A stretch of DNA of 64,000 nucleotides. Origin: Gp7-AA10 sp035636095 (GTDB lineage: Bacteria > Acidobacteriota > Thermoanaerobaculia > Gp7-AA8). Below the pieces are notes generated by a model. The model did no database searches. It had not been told where the DNA came from and saw nothing but the letters and a program-made list of their open reading frames with translations. The stretch spans positions 62,001 to 126,000 of the forward strand of contig DASPZU010000007.1 of NCBI GenBank assembly GCA_035636095.1, read 5' to 3'. Shown here in pieces: positions 49,203 to 58,469 of this stretch. How positions within the stretch are numbered: position 1 is the stretch's first letter; each line of letters opens with the position of its first letter. The position numbers and the translations under genes are program-made.

Positions 49203-49871
49203 ATGCTCGAAATACTCTACGAGGATGATGCCCTCCTGTTCATCAACAAACCTCCCGACATCGTCGTGCAACGCTCGTACGATCAGAACGAGCCTGTCCT
49301 TCTCGAGCTCGCGGAAACGCATGCCGGCAAGCTTTTTCTGATGCAGCGGCTCGATCGCGGAACGAGCGGTGTGATCTTTTTTTCCAGGCTCGCCGAGATC
49401 AACTCGAAGCTCACGCGCCAATTCGAGACCAGGCGCATTCGCAAGCGCTATCTGGCTCTGTGCGAGGGTCCACTGGCCGAAAGGCAGATCGTCGACGCAG
49501 CGCTCGCGCGCATCGGTCCGATTGCATTTGGTGTTCGCGAGGGAGGCCGAACTGCCAAAACATCGATCCAGCCGCTGCGCCCGACTCGAAACGGATCGCT
49601 CGTGGCCGTCGAGTTACAGACCGGGCGGACACATCAAATCCGGGTGCATCTGGCAGCGATCGGGCATCCGATCATCGGTGACTGGCTCTACGGTATGAGG
49701 AATGCGCCACGACCCATGTTGCATGCCGCCGAGCTCGCTATGGTGCATCCACTGACAAACGAGCCACTTCGCGTCTCCGCACCCCCACCCCGCGACTTTT
49801 GGAAGGTCGCCGAAGAGCGCGAAATCGTGTCTAGGGGCGAGGACATAATGACCCTTGCGGAGTGCAGCTAA
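49203..49871 (+). CDS. RluA-family pseudouridine synthase
   Basis: 222 residues. LYEDDALLFINKPPDIVVQ begins the catalytic domain. The catalytic Asp lies in LMQRLDRGTSGVIFFS (HRLDxxTSG in most relatives; the His is Gln here). RYLALCEGPL and VELQTGRTHQIRVHLAAIGHPIIGD complete the RluA/RsuA fold. There is no S4 domain, as in RluA. Target RNA unknown. The ATG is separated from the repeat by only four bases, without a Shine-Dalgarno. Confidence 0.9.
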   Translation: MLEILYEDDALLFINKPPDIVVQRSYDQNEPVLLELAETHAGKLFLMQRLDRGTSGVIFFSRLAEINSKLTRQFETRRIRKRYLALCEGPLAERQIVDAALARIGPIAFGVREGGRTAKTSIQPLRPTRNGSLVAVELQTGRTHQIRVHLAAIGHPIIGDWLYGMRNAPRPMLHAAELAMVHPLTNEPLRVSAPPPRDFWKVAEEREIVSRGEDIMTLAECS

Positions 49872-49934
49872 AGTATTGAATCCGCTAGAATAAACGTGCA
49901 CGGACGGTCGTTACCGAATGCATAGGAGATCGCC

Positions 49935-50372
49935 ATGAGACTCTGGAGCAAGATCGCAATCGTCCTTGCATTCGTGCCGCTGATCGCGTCAGCGCAATAC
50001 AAGGACCTCGACACCGCGCTTTCGAATTTGACACGCGGCTTCGGAAGTGGTGAGCCGCAGGCGGTGGTCTCTGGAATCGGCGATGGAGACCAGGTGATCC
50101 TGCAGTTTCCGGGGTTGATCGAGCAGAGCGGCTCGAATGCCTACGGCCGCGATCAGGCTGCCTACCTGCTGGACGGGCTCTTCGGACGCGTGCATCCAAG
50201 CGGATTCGAGCAGCAGAGCGCGCGCAAGTTCAGCTCGGAAGCGCAGTATCAGATCAAGGGCACCTGGACGATTCAGAACGCCGGCAAGACCGAAGGTCGC
50301 GAGCTTTACATTACTCTGCACAACAAGAATGACCGCTGGTCCATCCTCTCCGTCAGGTCCGCGGGCAAGTAA
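49935..50372 (+). CDS. Exported DUF4783/NTF2-like small protein
   Basis: 145 residues. The signal peptide is MRLWSKIAIVLAFVPLIASA. The mature domain (LDTALSNLTRGFGSGEPQAV, GDQVILQFPGLIEQSGSNAY, RDQAAYLLDGLFGRVHPSGF, ITLHNKNDRWSILSVRS) resembles NTF2-like DUF4783 proteins that may bind small ligands. AGGAGATC lies before the ATG. The downstream kinase gene starts inside its 3' end (44-nt overlap), so they are probably co-expressed, but a functional link is not known. Confidence 0.8.
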   Translation: MRLWSKIAIVLAFVPLIASAQYKDLDTALSNLTRGFGSGEPQAVVSGIGDGDQVILQFPGLIEQSGSNAYGRDQAAYLLDGLFGRVHPSGFEQQSARKFSSEAQYQIKGTWTIQNAGKTEGRELYITLHNKNDRWSILSVRSAGK

Positions 50373-53300
50373 CAACCGGTTCGGTCGCGTCGTTTCTTCG
50401 ATCGCCGTCGCGCTTGCGACGGCGATTTGTCTTTTCGCGCAACTCCATCGCCCCGCGACGTCTGCCATCGTGCTGTTGCTGGCGATCGCGGCGTTGGTCC
50501 TGGCGCGCGACCGCATCGTCGCGACGGCGGCCTTGTTTCTGATCGGAGTGGCCGCCATCGATGCCGTCACATTTGTGGTGGCGGCGCGCGTCAGCCGCAA
50601 CTTCGCTGAGCGGTCGGCCTCGCACGTCGACCGCGAGATGCAGCGGGTCGGTCGCGATATCGCGGGCATCGAGGCGCAGCTGCAGGCCAGCGCCGATCGC
50701 GTGGCATCCGCCATTGCGGCGCGGCCTGACCTCACCCGGCCGCAGATGTTTCGCCTCCTCGAGATGCAGCCGCGCCACGCGACGCGTGGAATGCGGATTG
50801 TCGGTCCCAATGGAAATGTGCTGGCGTGGTGGGGTGACGAGCTCCGCGTGACCGGCAACCTCATCTACCAGTTCGACGTCAGCAATTTGTACATCACGCG
50901 ATCGCATGCGCTGGTCAACGCGCCGCTGGTCGTCCAGGCGTTCCAGCGCATTCCGAATCAGGCGCGAGCGCACTCGTTTCTCGACCAGGACGACGACTGG
51001 ATCGTGAGCACGATCTTTCACGCCGGAGTGCTGAAGCAGGAACCGGGCACGAGGCGCTACGCGATCGCGAAGCATTCCGATGCGTCGCTGTTCATCGACG
51101 TCCTCCCCCACACGCGGCCGGAGATCGTGGCAAATACGCAAATCGTCGGCCGCGATGCCGCCGCGATTCTCCTGGCGCTGGCGGCGCTGGTGATCGCATG
51201 GCGGACGCGCCAATCGACGATTCTCACGGCGATTCTGATTGCCGTGGCCCGGGTCGCGCTGCTGCCGCTGCGATTCGAAGCCGATCCGTGGCACATCTTC
51301 GGTTTCGACATCTACGCATCGCGCATGCTCGATGGGTTCAGCCGGTCGCCATTCGATCTGTTGTTGACCGCTGCTGCCGTCCTCGCCATCGTCACCGTCT
51401 TCAATCGACGGGTGCCCAGCCCGCGCGTGCAGGTCGCGCGCGGCCTTCTGACGGTGGCGGCCGGGGCCGGCTTCGTGCTCTTTCTTCGCAACCTGGTCGA
51501 CAACTCCCGCGTATCGCCCATCCCCGATCACATCGTCCCGCTGTCCGTCGCCCAGGGCGTGCTGCTGCTGGCAATGTTGTGCTTCGGATTTGCGGTGGTC
51601 GGACTGGCACCGCGATTCGGAGTGCGTCATCGCGTCTTGCGCCTGTTCACGTCCGCCTTCGCGGTGGTGCTGCTGAGTTACATCCCGCTCACCATCTTCG
51701 AAACGTCGAGCGCGCGGAAATTCGTCGCGGAAACCTATGCGCCCCTGGTGATCGGCGAGGCCGGTCAGCTGCGCACGATGATCGAGGACATGTTGACCAA
51801 CCAGTTTTCGCGCGTCGACCTGAGCACGATCCTGGCCGACGACTACACCCGGATGGATCTGCAAGACCTCGCCTACGCCTTATGGTTGCACTCCGATCTC
51901 TCCAGGCTGCGCATTCCGGCCGTCATCACCGTCAACGACATCTTCGATCATCCGCTGAGTCGATTCGGCGTCGGGCTGCCGCAGTTCAGCGAGCGGCGTT
52001 CGGAGAGGGGCGCGGAGGTCTTGCAAGTCGGAACGCTGCGCCGAGTCCTCATGCATCACGATTTCGACGTTGCCACCTTCGGGATTCCGATCGGCGAAGG
52101 GAGCGTCCACGTCGTCAATCCCGCCGACCCCGGCGCGACCGCCACCTACTCCGACATCTACCGCGACTTTTTCGAGCCGGCATTTGCCGATACGACCAGC
52201 GGCTTGCGCGCCCAACCTGCGCCGACGGTGTACGAGAAGAACGGCAATGCCCGCGGACCCTCGACCGTGAAGCTGCCGCAGAGTCCGGAGCGATATTTCT
52301 CGATGCTCAAAAGCCGGCAAGGCTTGTGGGTCAGCGCCGCGCAAGGTTCGTCGGTCTATCTTCGGCGAAGCGATGACGTGCTGTACGCATTTCCGCTGCA
52401 GGTCCCCACGCGCGTCGAGCAAGTGCGGCGTGTGGGCAGCGTCGCGATCTGGGCGATCGCGTTTGTCCTGGTCGCGATCGCGATCGGCTCTCTTCCGCTC
52501 ATCGCGGCGATCGTCCGCGGTTTCCCGCGCAGTCTCGATTTCCGTACGCGCACCTCGGTTTACTTCACGGCAGTCGTGCTTCTGCCGTTGATTCTGTTCG
52601 TGATTTTTGTCCGCGCCTATCTGGGCGATCGTTTGAAATCGGAATACAACGACCGCGCCCAGACGGCTCTCAACACCGCCGAGCGGGTGATCGAAGACTA
52701 TCTCGCGTCGACCAACTCCGCGCGGCCGGAGCAGGTCCTGGACGACGACGTGCTGAGCTGGCTGGCGCTGGTGATCGGTCACGATCTGCATCTCTATCGC
52801 GACGAACAGCTCATCGCGTCGAGCCGGCGCGATCTCTTTGCGGCGCACGTCGATTCCGAGAGGTTGCCGGGCGAAGTCTATTCGGCGATCGTGATTCGCG
52901 GCCGGCAGATCTCGCGCGCGCAACACACCTCGGGCTCTGCGCAGTTCATCGAGATCTACAGCCCGATCACGCTGGCATCGGGACAGAATTACACGCTGGC
53001 ACTTCCGTTCATCGTCCAGGCGCGGCAGATTCAGGCGCAGGTCAACGATCTCGCCACCACCATCTACATGCTGCTGGTCTTCATCGTCCTGGCGGCCATC
53101 GGAGTTGCCTATCGCGCCGCACGCACCGTCACACGACCGGTGCAGGCGCTGGTGGGAGGAGCGCGCGCGGTCGCGCGGGGCGAGTTCGATATCGATGTCC
53201 GCGTCCCTCACGATCCCGACCTGGGCCTCCTGGTCACGACCTTTCGCGATATGGCGCAATCGATTCGCAGGCAGCAGAACGATCTGCGCCACGAGCGCGA

Positions 53301-54258
53301 TCGGCTGCAGACGCTGCTCGAGAACATCAACGCGGCTGTGGTTGTGCTCGACGGACAGATGCAAGTCGTCGCCACGAACCTGGCCGCGCGCAAGCTTTTC
53401 GGCGCGGCCATCCGATTGCATCCGCCGGTCCGCGATTTTCTTGCCAATCACCGGCAGCGGCGCGTGGAATCGGCAGAACTCGAGCTGAACGTCGAGGCAG
53501 CCGCGCGCACGTTCCGCGTTTCGATCGTTCCGCTGCCCGACACCGACGAAGAGATGTTGATCGCCGAGGATGTGACGGAGATTCTGAGGTCGGAGAGGCT
53601 CGAGGCATGGGGCGAGATGGCGCGCCAGGTTGCGCATGAAATCAAGAATCCGCTCACCCCAATTCAACTGACCGCCGAGCATCTGCGCGCCGTCGCCGAG
53701 CGCAATGATGCCGAGCTGCCGACGCTGGTGAAATCTGCCGTCGACAACATCCTGCGGCAAGTGGTGATGCTGCGCGAGACGTCGAAGGAGTTCAGCGACT
53801 ACGCGTCGCTGCGCCAGGTGCAGAAGAGGCCGCTGAATCTGCGCCGGCTGTTGGAAGAAATCGCTTCGAGCTACGCCAACAGCCGCCAGCGTGGCATCGA
53901 CTTCCGGGCCGAGATCGCGACTTCCACGCCGGCGCAGTTCGCAGGAGACTCGCGAATGCTGCGCGGCGCCATCGCGAACCTGATCGAGAACGCCTTCCAG
54001 GCCGCTCCCGGGGGCATTGTTCGCCTCGGCAGCCACGTCCTTGACTCGAAAGTGGTCGTTTCCGTCGAGGACAACGGGCCGGGCGTCCCGCCCGAAGTTC
54101 TGCCTCGCATATTTGATCCATACTTCTCGACAAAATCCGCCGGTACCGGCCTCGGCCTCGCCATTACCCGAAAGGCCGTCGAGGAGCATGGGGGCTCAAT
54201 CCGCGCCGAGAATCTCAACCCGGGGTTCCGTGTTTCGATTGAGTTACCGGTGAAATAG
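50329..54258 (+). CDS. NtrY-like membrane sensor histidine kinase (1309 residues)
   Basis: Very large kinase. The N-terminal half has about ten membrane helices in two groups (VALATAICLFAQ, AIVLLLAIAALVLA ... AFAVVLLSYIPLTIF; VAIWAIAFVLVAIAIGSLPL), with large extracytoplasmic regions between. A HAMP (AARTVTRPVQALVGGARAVARGEF) and a PAS-like domain (LLENINAAVVVLDGQMQVV) follow. HisKA carries His1103 (RQVAHEIKNPLTPIQLTAEHL). The HATPase has N-box LIENAFQAAPGG, G1 EDNGPGVPPE and FSTKSAGTGLGLAI. NtrY relatives sense nitrogen or redox state through NtrX, but no response regulator is adjacent. The start is uncertain; ATG 50329 is the first in frame ahead of helix 1. Confidence 0.9.
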   Translation: MTAGPSSPSGPRASNNRFGRVVSSIAVALATAICLFAQLHRPATSAIVLLLAIAALVLARDRIVATAALFLIGVAAIDAVTFVVAARVSRNFAERSASHVDREMQRVGRDIAGIEAQLQASADRVASAIAARPDLTRPQMFRLLEMQPRHATRGMRIVGPNGNVLAWWGDELRVTGNLIYQFDVSNLYITRSHALVNAPLVVQAFQRIPNQARAHSFLDQDDDWIVSTIFHAGVLKQEPGTRRYAIAKHSDASLFIDVLPHTRPEIVANTQIVGRDAAAILLALAALVIAWRTRQSTILTAILIAVARVALLPLRFEADPWHIFGFDIYASRMLDGFSRSPFDLLLTAAAVLAIVTVFNRRVPSPRVQVARGLLTVAAGAGFVLFLRNLVDNSRVSPIPDHIVPLSVAQGVLLLAMLCFGFAVVGLAPRFGVRHRVLRLFTSAFAVVLLSYIPLTIFETSSARKFVAETYAPLVIGEAGQLRTMIEDMLTNQFSRVDLSTILADDYTRMDLQDLAYALWLHSDLSRLRIPAVITVNDIFDHPLSRFGVGLPQFSERRSERGAEVLQVGTLRRVLMHHDFDVATFGIPIGEGSVHVVNPADPGATATYSDIYRDFFEPAFADTTSGLRAQPAPTVYEKNGNARGPSTVKLPQSPERYFSMLKSRQGLWVSAAQGSSVYLRRSDDVLYAFPLQVPTRVEQVRRVGSVAIWAIAFVLVAIAIGSLPLIAAIVRGFPRSLDFRTRTSVYFTAVVLLPLILFVIFVRAYLGDRLKSEYNDRAQTALNTAERVIEDYLASTNSARPEQVLDDDVLSWLALVIGHDLHLYRDEQLIASSRRDLFAAHVDSERLPGEVYSAIVIRGRQISRAQHTSGSAQFIEIYSPITLASGQNYTLALPFIVQARQIQAQVNDLATTIYMLLVFIVLAAIGVAYRAARTVTRPVQALVGGARAVARGEFDIDVRVPHDPDLGLLVTTFRDMAQSIRRQQNDLRHERDRLQTLLENINAAVVVLDGQMQVVATNLAARKLFGAAIRLHPPVRDFLANHRQRRVESAELELNVEAAARTFRVSIVPLPDTDEEMLIAEDVTEILRSERLEAWGEMARQVAHEIKNPLTPIQLTAEHLRAVAERNDAELPTLVKSAVDNILRQVVMLRETSKEFSDYASLRQVQKRPLNLRRLLEEIASSYANSRQRGIDFRAEIATSTPAQFAGDSRMLRGAIANLIENAFQAAPGGIVRLGSHVLDSKVVVSVEDNGPGVPPEVLPRIFDPYFSTKSAGTGLGLAITRKAVEEHGGSIRAENLNPGFRVSIELPVK

Positions 54259-54272
54259 AATCATTGCTTCCG

Positions 54273-55241
54273 ATGAAACGACTGCTTCTGGCAATCCTGC
54301 TCGTGGTCTCTGCGCCTCTGGCACAAGGCGAAGGCCCGATCGACGAAACGCGCTTCACGCTGCGCGAGGAGCTCCTGCGCCTGATCAACCGCGATCGGAA
54401 GCAGTTCGGCCTGCAGCCGGTGAAACTCGACCCATTGGCGTCCGTGGTCGCCGATGCGTACTGCCGCGATCAAATTCGCAACGGCACCACCGGCCATTAC
54501 ACGACCGACGGGCAGGCTCCGTACATGCGCTACTCATTTGCGGGCGGCAACGATGGTGTCAGCGAAAACGCGGCGGCATGGTCGGCCAATTACAACTTCT
54601 CCGACCGCGCGCTGTACGAAATGATGCGGCGTTCCGAGGATGCCATGATGCGGGAGGTGGCACCGCATGATGGCCATCGCCGCACCATCCTCGACCCGTT
54701 CGCAACGCACGTCGGAATCGGCCTGGCATGGGACCGCGGCGAGTTTCGTCTGACCCAGGAGTTCATCCGCCGCTACGTCGATTGGGTCCGGCCGCTGCCG
54801 CGAAGCGCATCCGTCGGTGACCAGATTTTGTGCAGCGGGCGGCCGGCGACGGGATATGCGATCGAAGCGATCACCGTACATCACGAGCCGTTTCCGCAGC
54901 CGATCGCGCCGGTGACCGCGAACGCCATGACGACCTACTCGCTGCCCGACGCGCGGCGCGAGTACCTGCCTCGCCTTCGCAATCGTGTCAGCATGACGTC
55001 GGCCGGATCGATCCAGGAAGTGCGCGAGGTTTACAGCGACGGGCGTCGCGGAGATTTTCCGGTCAAGGATGACGGGGGCTTCGCGTTCGTCGTTCCTCTT
55101 CCGGACGGCCCGGGCATTTACACCATCGTGGTGTGGGTCAAGGTGCAAGGCGCGCGGGACGCGATCGCGGCCAGCAACGTTTCGCTGCGCGTCTACGGTG
55201 CCGGCGACGGTGCCGCCATCAGCGCTTTTTCGCAGCGCTAG
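54273..55241 (+). CDS. Exported CAP/SCP-domain protein
   Basis: 322 residues. The signal peptide is MKRLLLAILLVVSAPLAQG. The CAP (SCP/TAPS) domain spans about residues 30-180: LREELLRLINRDRKQFGLQP, DPLASVVADAYCRDQI, GHYTTDGQAPYMRYSFAG (His), VSENAAAW (Glu) and APHDGHRRTILDPFATHVGIG (second His/Glu pair). A C-terminal beta-domain of about 120 residues follows. Bacterial CAP proteins are secreted, with lipid, peptidoglycan or protein targets. It begins 14 nt after the kinase stop and probably shares its transcript. Confidence 0.88.
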   Translation: MKRLLLAILLVVSAPLAQGEGPIDETRFTLREELLRLINRDRKQFGLQPVKLDPLASVVADAYCRDQIRNGTTGHYTTDGQAPYMRYSFAGGNDGVSENAAAWSANYNFSDRALYEMMRRSEDAMMREVAPHDGHRRTILDPFATHVGIGLAWDRGEFRLTQEFIRRYVDWVRPLPRSASVGDQILCSGRPATGYAIEAITVHHEPFPQPIAPVTANAMTTYSLPDARREYLPRLRNRVSMTSAGSIQEVREVYSDGRRGDFPVKDDGGFAFVVPLPDGPGIYTIVVWVKVQGARDAIAASNVSLRVYGAGDGAAISAFSQR

Positions 55242-55275
55242 TGGGGTCAGGCCTACCCTGACCCCACTACCCCAC
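55240..55275. repeat. GGGGTCAGGCCTACCCTGACCCC palindromic repeat
   Basis: AGTGGGGTCAGGC, CTA, then CCTGACCCCACT: perfect stem GTGGGGTCAGG / CCTGACCCCAC around a short loop. It lies between convergent genes, overlapping the end of the minus-strand gene. It can serve as a two-way terminator hairpin, though no T-run follows. Confidence 0.8.
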
Positions 55276-55758
55276 GATCCACAAGGCCTGACGGCGCGCG
55301 ACCGCCTGTCGCGCCGAGAGCATGAGCTGCACGTAGGTCTGCACGTCGAGGTCGGCTTCGATCAGCGCATCATCCTCGAGGTATTTGGCGGCCAGTTGCA
55401 TGAGCTCGACGTCGTCGGTCGGAAGCGAGCTGAGGGCGGCGAACTTCTGAAGCGTGTCGACCAGCGCCGAGAGGCTGGCGACATGAAAAGGATCGGCAAC
55501 ATTCGGCAGCACAATTTCCTCGATGCCCTTCACCGGCGCATCGACGAATACGGCCTGATAGGCGTCGATGCCTGCGATCTGCGGAATGCGCCGCTGTAGC
55601 GCGACCCAGCCGCGGACGTCGACTTCATCGGAGCGATAGGGCTCGTCGACCTGACCGTCCTTGATGGCGAAGCGCTGGCGCAACGCTCCCTCCACCGCTC
55701 GCGCGAGATCGGGTCCTAAAACGTCGTGCGCGGAGCCCGCAACAAAGGTGAGCGGCAC
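55267..55758 (-). CDS. Conserved-looking protein of unknown function
   Basis: 163 residues, soluble, acidic and mostly helical (LVDTLQKFAALSSLPTDDVE, YLEDDALIEADLDVQTYVQL). It begins MPLTFVAGSAHDVLGPDLAR and contains IPQIAGIDAYQAVFVDAPVKG. No motif or family recognised. Its 3' end (QALWIVG and stop) lies in a palindromic repeat. It diverges from mprF by about 40 nt. Confidence 0.6.
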   Translation of the reverse strand: MPLTFVAGSAHDVLGPDLARAVEGALRQRFAIKDGQVDEPYRSDEVDVRGWVALQRRIPQIAGIDAYQAVFVDAPVKGIEEIVLPNVADPFHVASLSALVDTLQKFAALSSLPTDDVELMQLAAKYLEDDALIEADLDVQTYVQLMLSARQAVARRQALWIVG

Positions 55759-55800
55759 GGCGTGTCAGCTTACCACGGCACTTTGCATACAATCGCGAAG

Positions 55801-58362
55801 GTGTTCGAACGCCTGAAACGGATCGCGCCGTTTCTCAAGCCGCTGTTGATCCTGGGTCTGTTCGCGATCGCGCTGCGCGTGCTGGCCACCACCCTGGCGC
55901 AGTATCGCTATCGCGACATCGTCCACTACATCAGCTCGCTGGACGCCGACCAGATCGTCCTGGCTGTCGTTCTCACCTTGCTGGGCTATCTGGTGATGAC
56001 GGGCTACGACACGCTGGCATTCGAGTACATCCGCCATCCGCTGCCCTATCGCAAGATCGCGCTGGCGTCGTTCATCGGCTACGCCTTCAACAACAACGTG
56101 GGGCTGTCGGGTCTGGTCGGTGGATCGCTGCGCTACCGCTTGTACACGGCGTGGCGCTTGAGCGCGGTCGAGATCGCGAAAGTCATCGCGTTTTGCACCA
56201 TCAGCTTCTGGCTCGGCTTCATCGTGTTAGGCGGAACGTTCTTCATCATCCTTCCTCCCCAGATCCCGTCGGCGGTGCATTTGCCGATCAACTCCATCCG
56301 CCTGCTGGGCATCATCCTGTTGCTTCCTGCTCTGGCCTATCTGGGCTGGATCGCGTTCCGACGCGAGCCGGTGCGCATGCGGCAATGGGAATTCGAGCTG
56401 CCGACCTTCGGGCTCTTTGTGGCGCAGGTGACGATCTCCGCGATCGACTGGATCATTGCGGCGGGCGTCCTCTACATCCTGCTCCCCGATTCACTTCCGC
56501 TGACCTTCACGCGATTTCTGGGCATCTTCCTTCTGGCGCAGATTTCGGGCGTGGCCTCGAATGTTCCCGGCGGCTTCGGAATCTTCGAAGCGGTCATCCT
56601 GATTTTTCTCGCTCCGTTCTACTCCGCTTCCTCGATCCTCGGCGCTCTGGTGGCATTCCGCGTCATCTACTATCTGCTGCCGCTTTTCATCGCGACCATT
56701 CTTTTGTCGACGCACGAGATCGTCGAGAAGCGCGAGGGCGTGGCGCGGGCCTGGAAAATTTTCGGACGATGGGCGCCCGGCATCGCGCCCAACCTGCTGG
56801 CCTTCACGACCTTCGTCGGCGGCACGGTTCTGCTTTTCTCAGGCGCCACACCGACGCTGCCCAGCCGTCTGCAATGGCTGCGGCGACTCGTTCCGCTGCC
56901 CATCGTCGAGATCTCGCATTTCTTCGGCAGCATCGCCGGGGCGCTTCTGCTGTTGCTCGCGCGCGGCCTGCAGCGCCGTCTCGATGCCGCCTACCAGCTC
57001 GCGCTGGTGATTCTGACCGCGGGCATCTTTCTCCAGATCTTCAAGGGCGGCGATTACGAAGAGGCGGTCATCCTCGGGATCATGTTGTTCGCGCTGATCT
57101 CATCGCGGCGCCACTTCCATCGCAAAGCGTCGCTGGTCAACGAGAGCTTCGGACCGGGATGGATCATCGCGATCCTGCTGGTGCTGATGTCGTCGGCCTG
57201 GCTGGGTTTTTTCAGCTACAAGCACGTCGAGTACTCGAACGATCTGTGGTGGCGATTCGGATTTCGAGGCGATGCGCCGCGATTTCTGCGCGCCTCGGTC
57301 GGCGTCATCGCCGCCATGTTGATCGTGGCCGTGCGCCATCTGCTCCGTCCCGCGATTCCCGAGCCCGATCCGCCCAGCTTCTCGGATCTCGAGCGCGCAG
57401 CGGAGATCGTCCGCCATGATCCTCACAGTGCGGCAGCGCTGGCCGTGCTGGGCGATAAGCCGCTGTTGTGGAGCGAGTCGAGACGCGCCTTCATCATGTA
57501 CGGCGTGGAAGGGCGCAGTTGGATCACCATGGGCGACCCGGTCGGACCGGACGAAGAAAAATCGGAGCTGATCTGGAAGTTTCGCGAGCTTTGCGATCTG
57601 CATGCCGGCTGGCCGGTGTTCTACGAAATCAAGCGCCAGCATCTCCACCACTACCTCGACCTCGGCTTGACGCTGCAGAAGATCGGCGAAGAGGCGCGCG
57701 TGCCGCTGCACGACTTCTCGCTCGAGGGCGGCACGCGCAAATGGATGCGCAAGATGCAGCGGAAAGTCGAGTCGGAACACTGCTGGTTCGAGATTGTGGA
57801 GGATGCCACTCCCATTCTTGCCGAGCTGCGCGAGATTTCCGATTCGTGGCTGACGGAAAAGCGAACGCGCGAGAAAGGCTTCTCGCTCGGTTTCTTTGCA
57901 GAGGACTACGTCCGCCGGTTTCCGGTTGCCGTGGTGCGGCGCGGCACCAACCGCATCGTGGCATTCGCGAATGTGTGGGCCAGTGCCACCAAGGAGGAAG
58001 CCTCGGTCGATCTGATGCGGCATCGCGCCGACGCGCCTAACGGCGTGATGGATTTCATGTTCCTGCAGCTCATTCTGTGGGGCCAGCAGCAGGGCTACCA
58101 GTTCTTCAACCTGGGCATGGCGCCGCTCTCGGGCCTCGAGAATCGGTCGCTGGGCACGGTCTGGAACCGCGTCGGCGCGTTGGCCTATCGCTTCGGCGAG
58201 AACTTTTACAACTTCCAGGGACTGCGGCAGTACAAGGAAAAATTCGATCCGATCTGGGAGCCGATGTATCTCGCCTCCCCGGGCGGGCTGGCGCTGCCGA
58301 GGATTTTGACGAATCTGGCGGCGCTCATTTCGGGAGGTCTGCGCGGCGTTGTTGCGAAATGA
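55801..58362 (+). CDS. mprF: Phosphatidylglycerol lysyltransferase MprF (flippase + synthase)
   Basis: 853 residues from GTG 55801. The N-terminal about 520 residues are a polytopic flippase with 13-14 helices, starting FLKPLLILGLFAIALRVLA and including FNNNVGLSGLVGGSLRYRLY and SGVASNVPGGFGIFEAV, both MprF signatures. The C-terminal about 330 residues are the GNAT-like aminoacyl-tRNA:PG transferase (SWITMGDPVGPDEEK, FYEIKRQHLHHYLDLGLTL, FFNLGMAPLSGLE, YNFQGLRQYKEKFDP). It makes and flips aminoacyl-phosphatidylglycerol, lowering surface negative charge. Two VirJ-type genes follow, and such proteins can hydrolyse lysyl-PG. Confidence 0.95.
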   Translation: MFERLKRIAPFLKPLLILGLFAIALRVLATTLAQYRYRDIVHYISSLDADQIVLAVVLTLLGYLVMTGYDTLAFEYIRHPLPYRKIALASFIGYAFNNNVGLSGLVGGSLRYRLYTAWRLSAVEIAKVIAFCTISFWLGFIVLGGTFFIILPPQIPSAVHLPINSIRLLGIILLLPALAYLGWIAFRREPVRMRQWEFELPTFGLFVAQVTISAIDWIIAAGVLYILLPDSLPLTFTRFLGIFLLAQISGVASNVPGGFGIFEAVILIFLAPFYSASSILGALVAFRVIYYLLPLFIATILLSTHEIVEKREGVARAWKIFGRWAPGIAPNLLAFTTFVGGTVLLFSGATPTLPSRLQWLRRLVPLPIVEISHFFGSIAGALLLLLARGLQRRLDAAYQLALVILTAGIFLQIFKGGDYEEAVILGIMLFALISSRRHFHRKASLVNESFGPGWIIAILLVLMSSAWLGFFSYKHVEYSNDLWWRFGFRGDAPRFLRASVGVIAAMLIVAVRHLLRPAIPEPDPPSFSDLERAAEIVRHDPHSAAALAVLGDKPLLWSESRRAFIMYGVEGRSWITMGDPVGPDEEKSELIWKFRELCDLHAGWPVFYEIKRQHLHHYLDLGLTLQKIGEEARVPLHDFSLEGGTRKWMRKMQRKVESEHCWFEIVEDATPILAELREISDSWLTEKRTREKGFSLGFFAEDYVRRFPVAVVRRGTNRIVAFANVWASATKEEASVDLMRHRADAPNGVMDFMFLQLILWGQQQGYQFFNLGMAPLSGLENRSLGTVWNRVGALAYRFGENFYNFQGLRQYKEKFDPIWEPMYLASPGGLALPRILTNLAALISGGLRGVVAK

Positions 58363-58446
58363 AAAATTTCAAATTTCAAATGGAAAATTGAAAAGGAGGC
58401 CGTACGGCGATTTTCCATTTTTCATTTGAAATTTGAAATTTGAAAT
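58363..58446. repeat. AAATTTCAAATTTC-word inverted repeat, AT-rich
   Basis: The left side is AAAATTTCAAATTTCAAATG then GAAAATTG. The centre is AAAAGGAGGCCGTACGGCG. The right side is ATTTTCCATTTTTC then ATTTGAAATTTGAAATTTG. It is an AT-rich island within GC-rich DNA. It has the same word-and-mirror plan as the GC-rich families. Its right end contains a possible TTG start (58440) for the following gene. Confidence 0.85.
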
Positions 58447-58469
58447 TTACTGTTGTAGCGCACGGCCCG

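Noticed and set aside
51880..54189. 769-codon open frame antisense to the NtrY-like kinase
   Set aside because: Its translation is low-complexity Arg/Asp/His-rich with no domain pattern; the opposite strand encodes a complete HAMP-PAS-HisKA-HATPase kinase.
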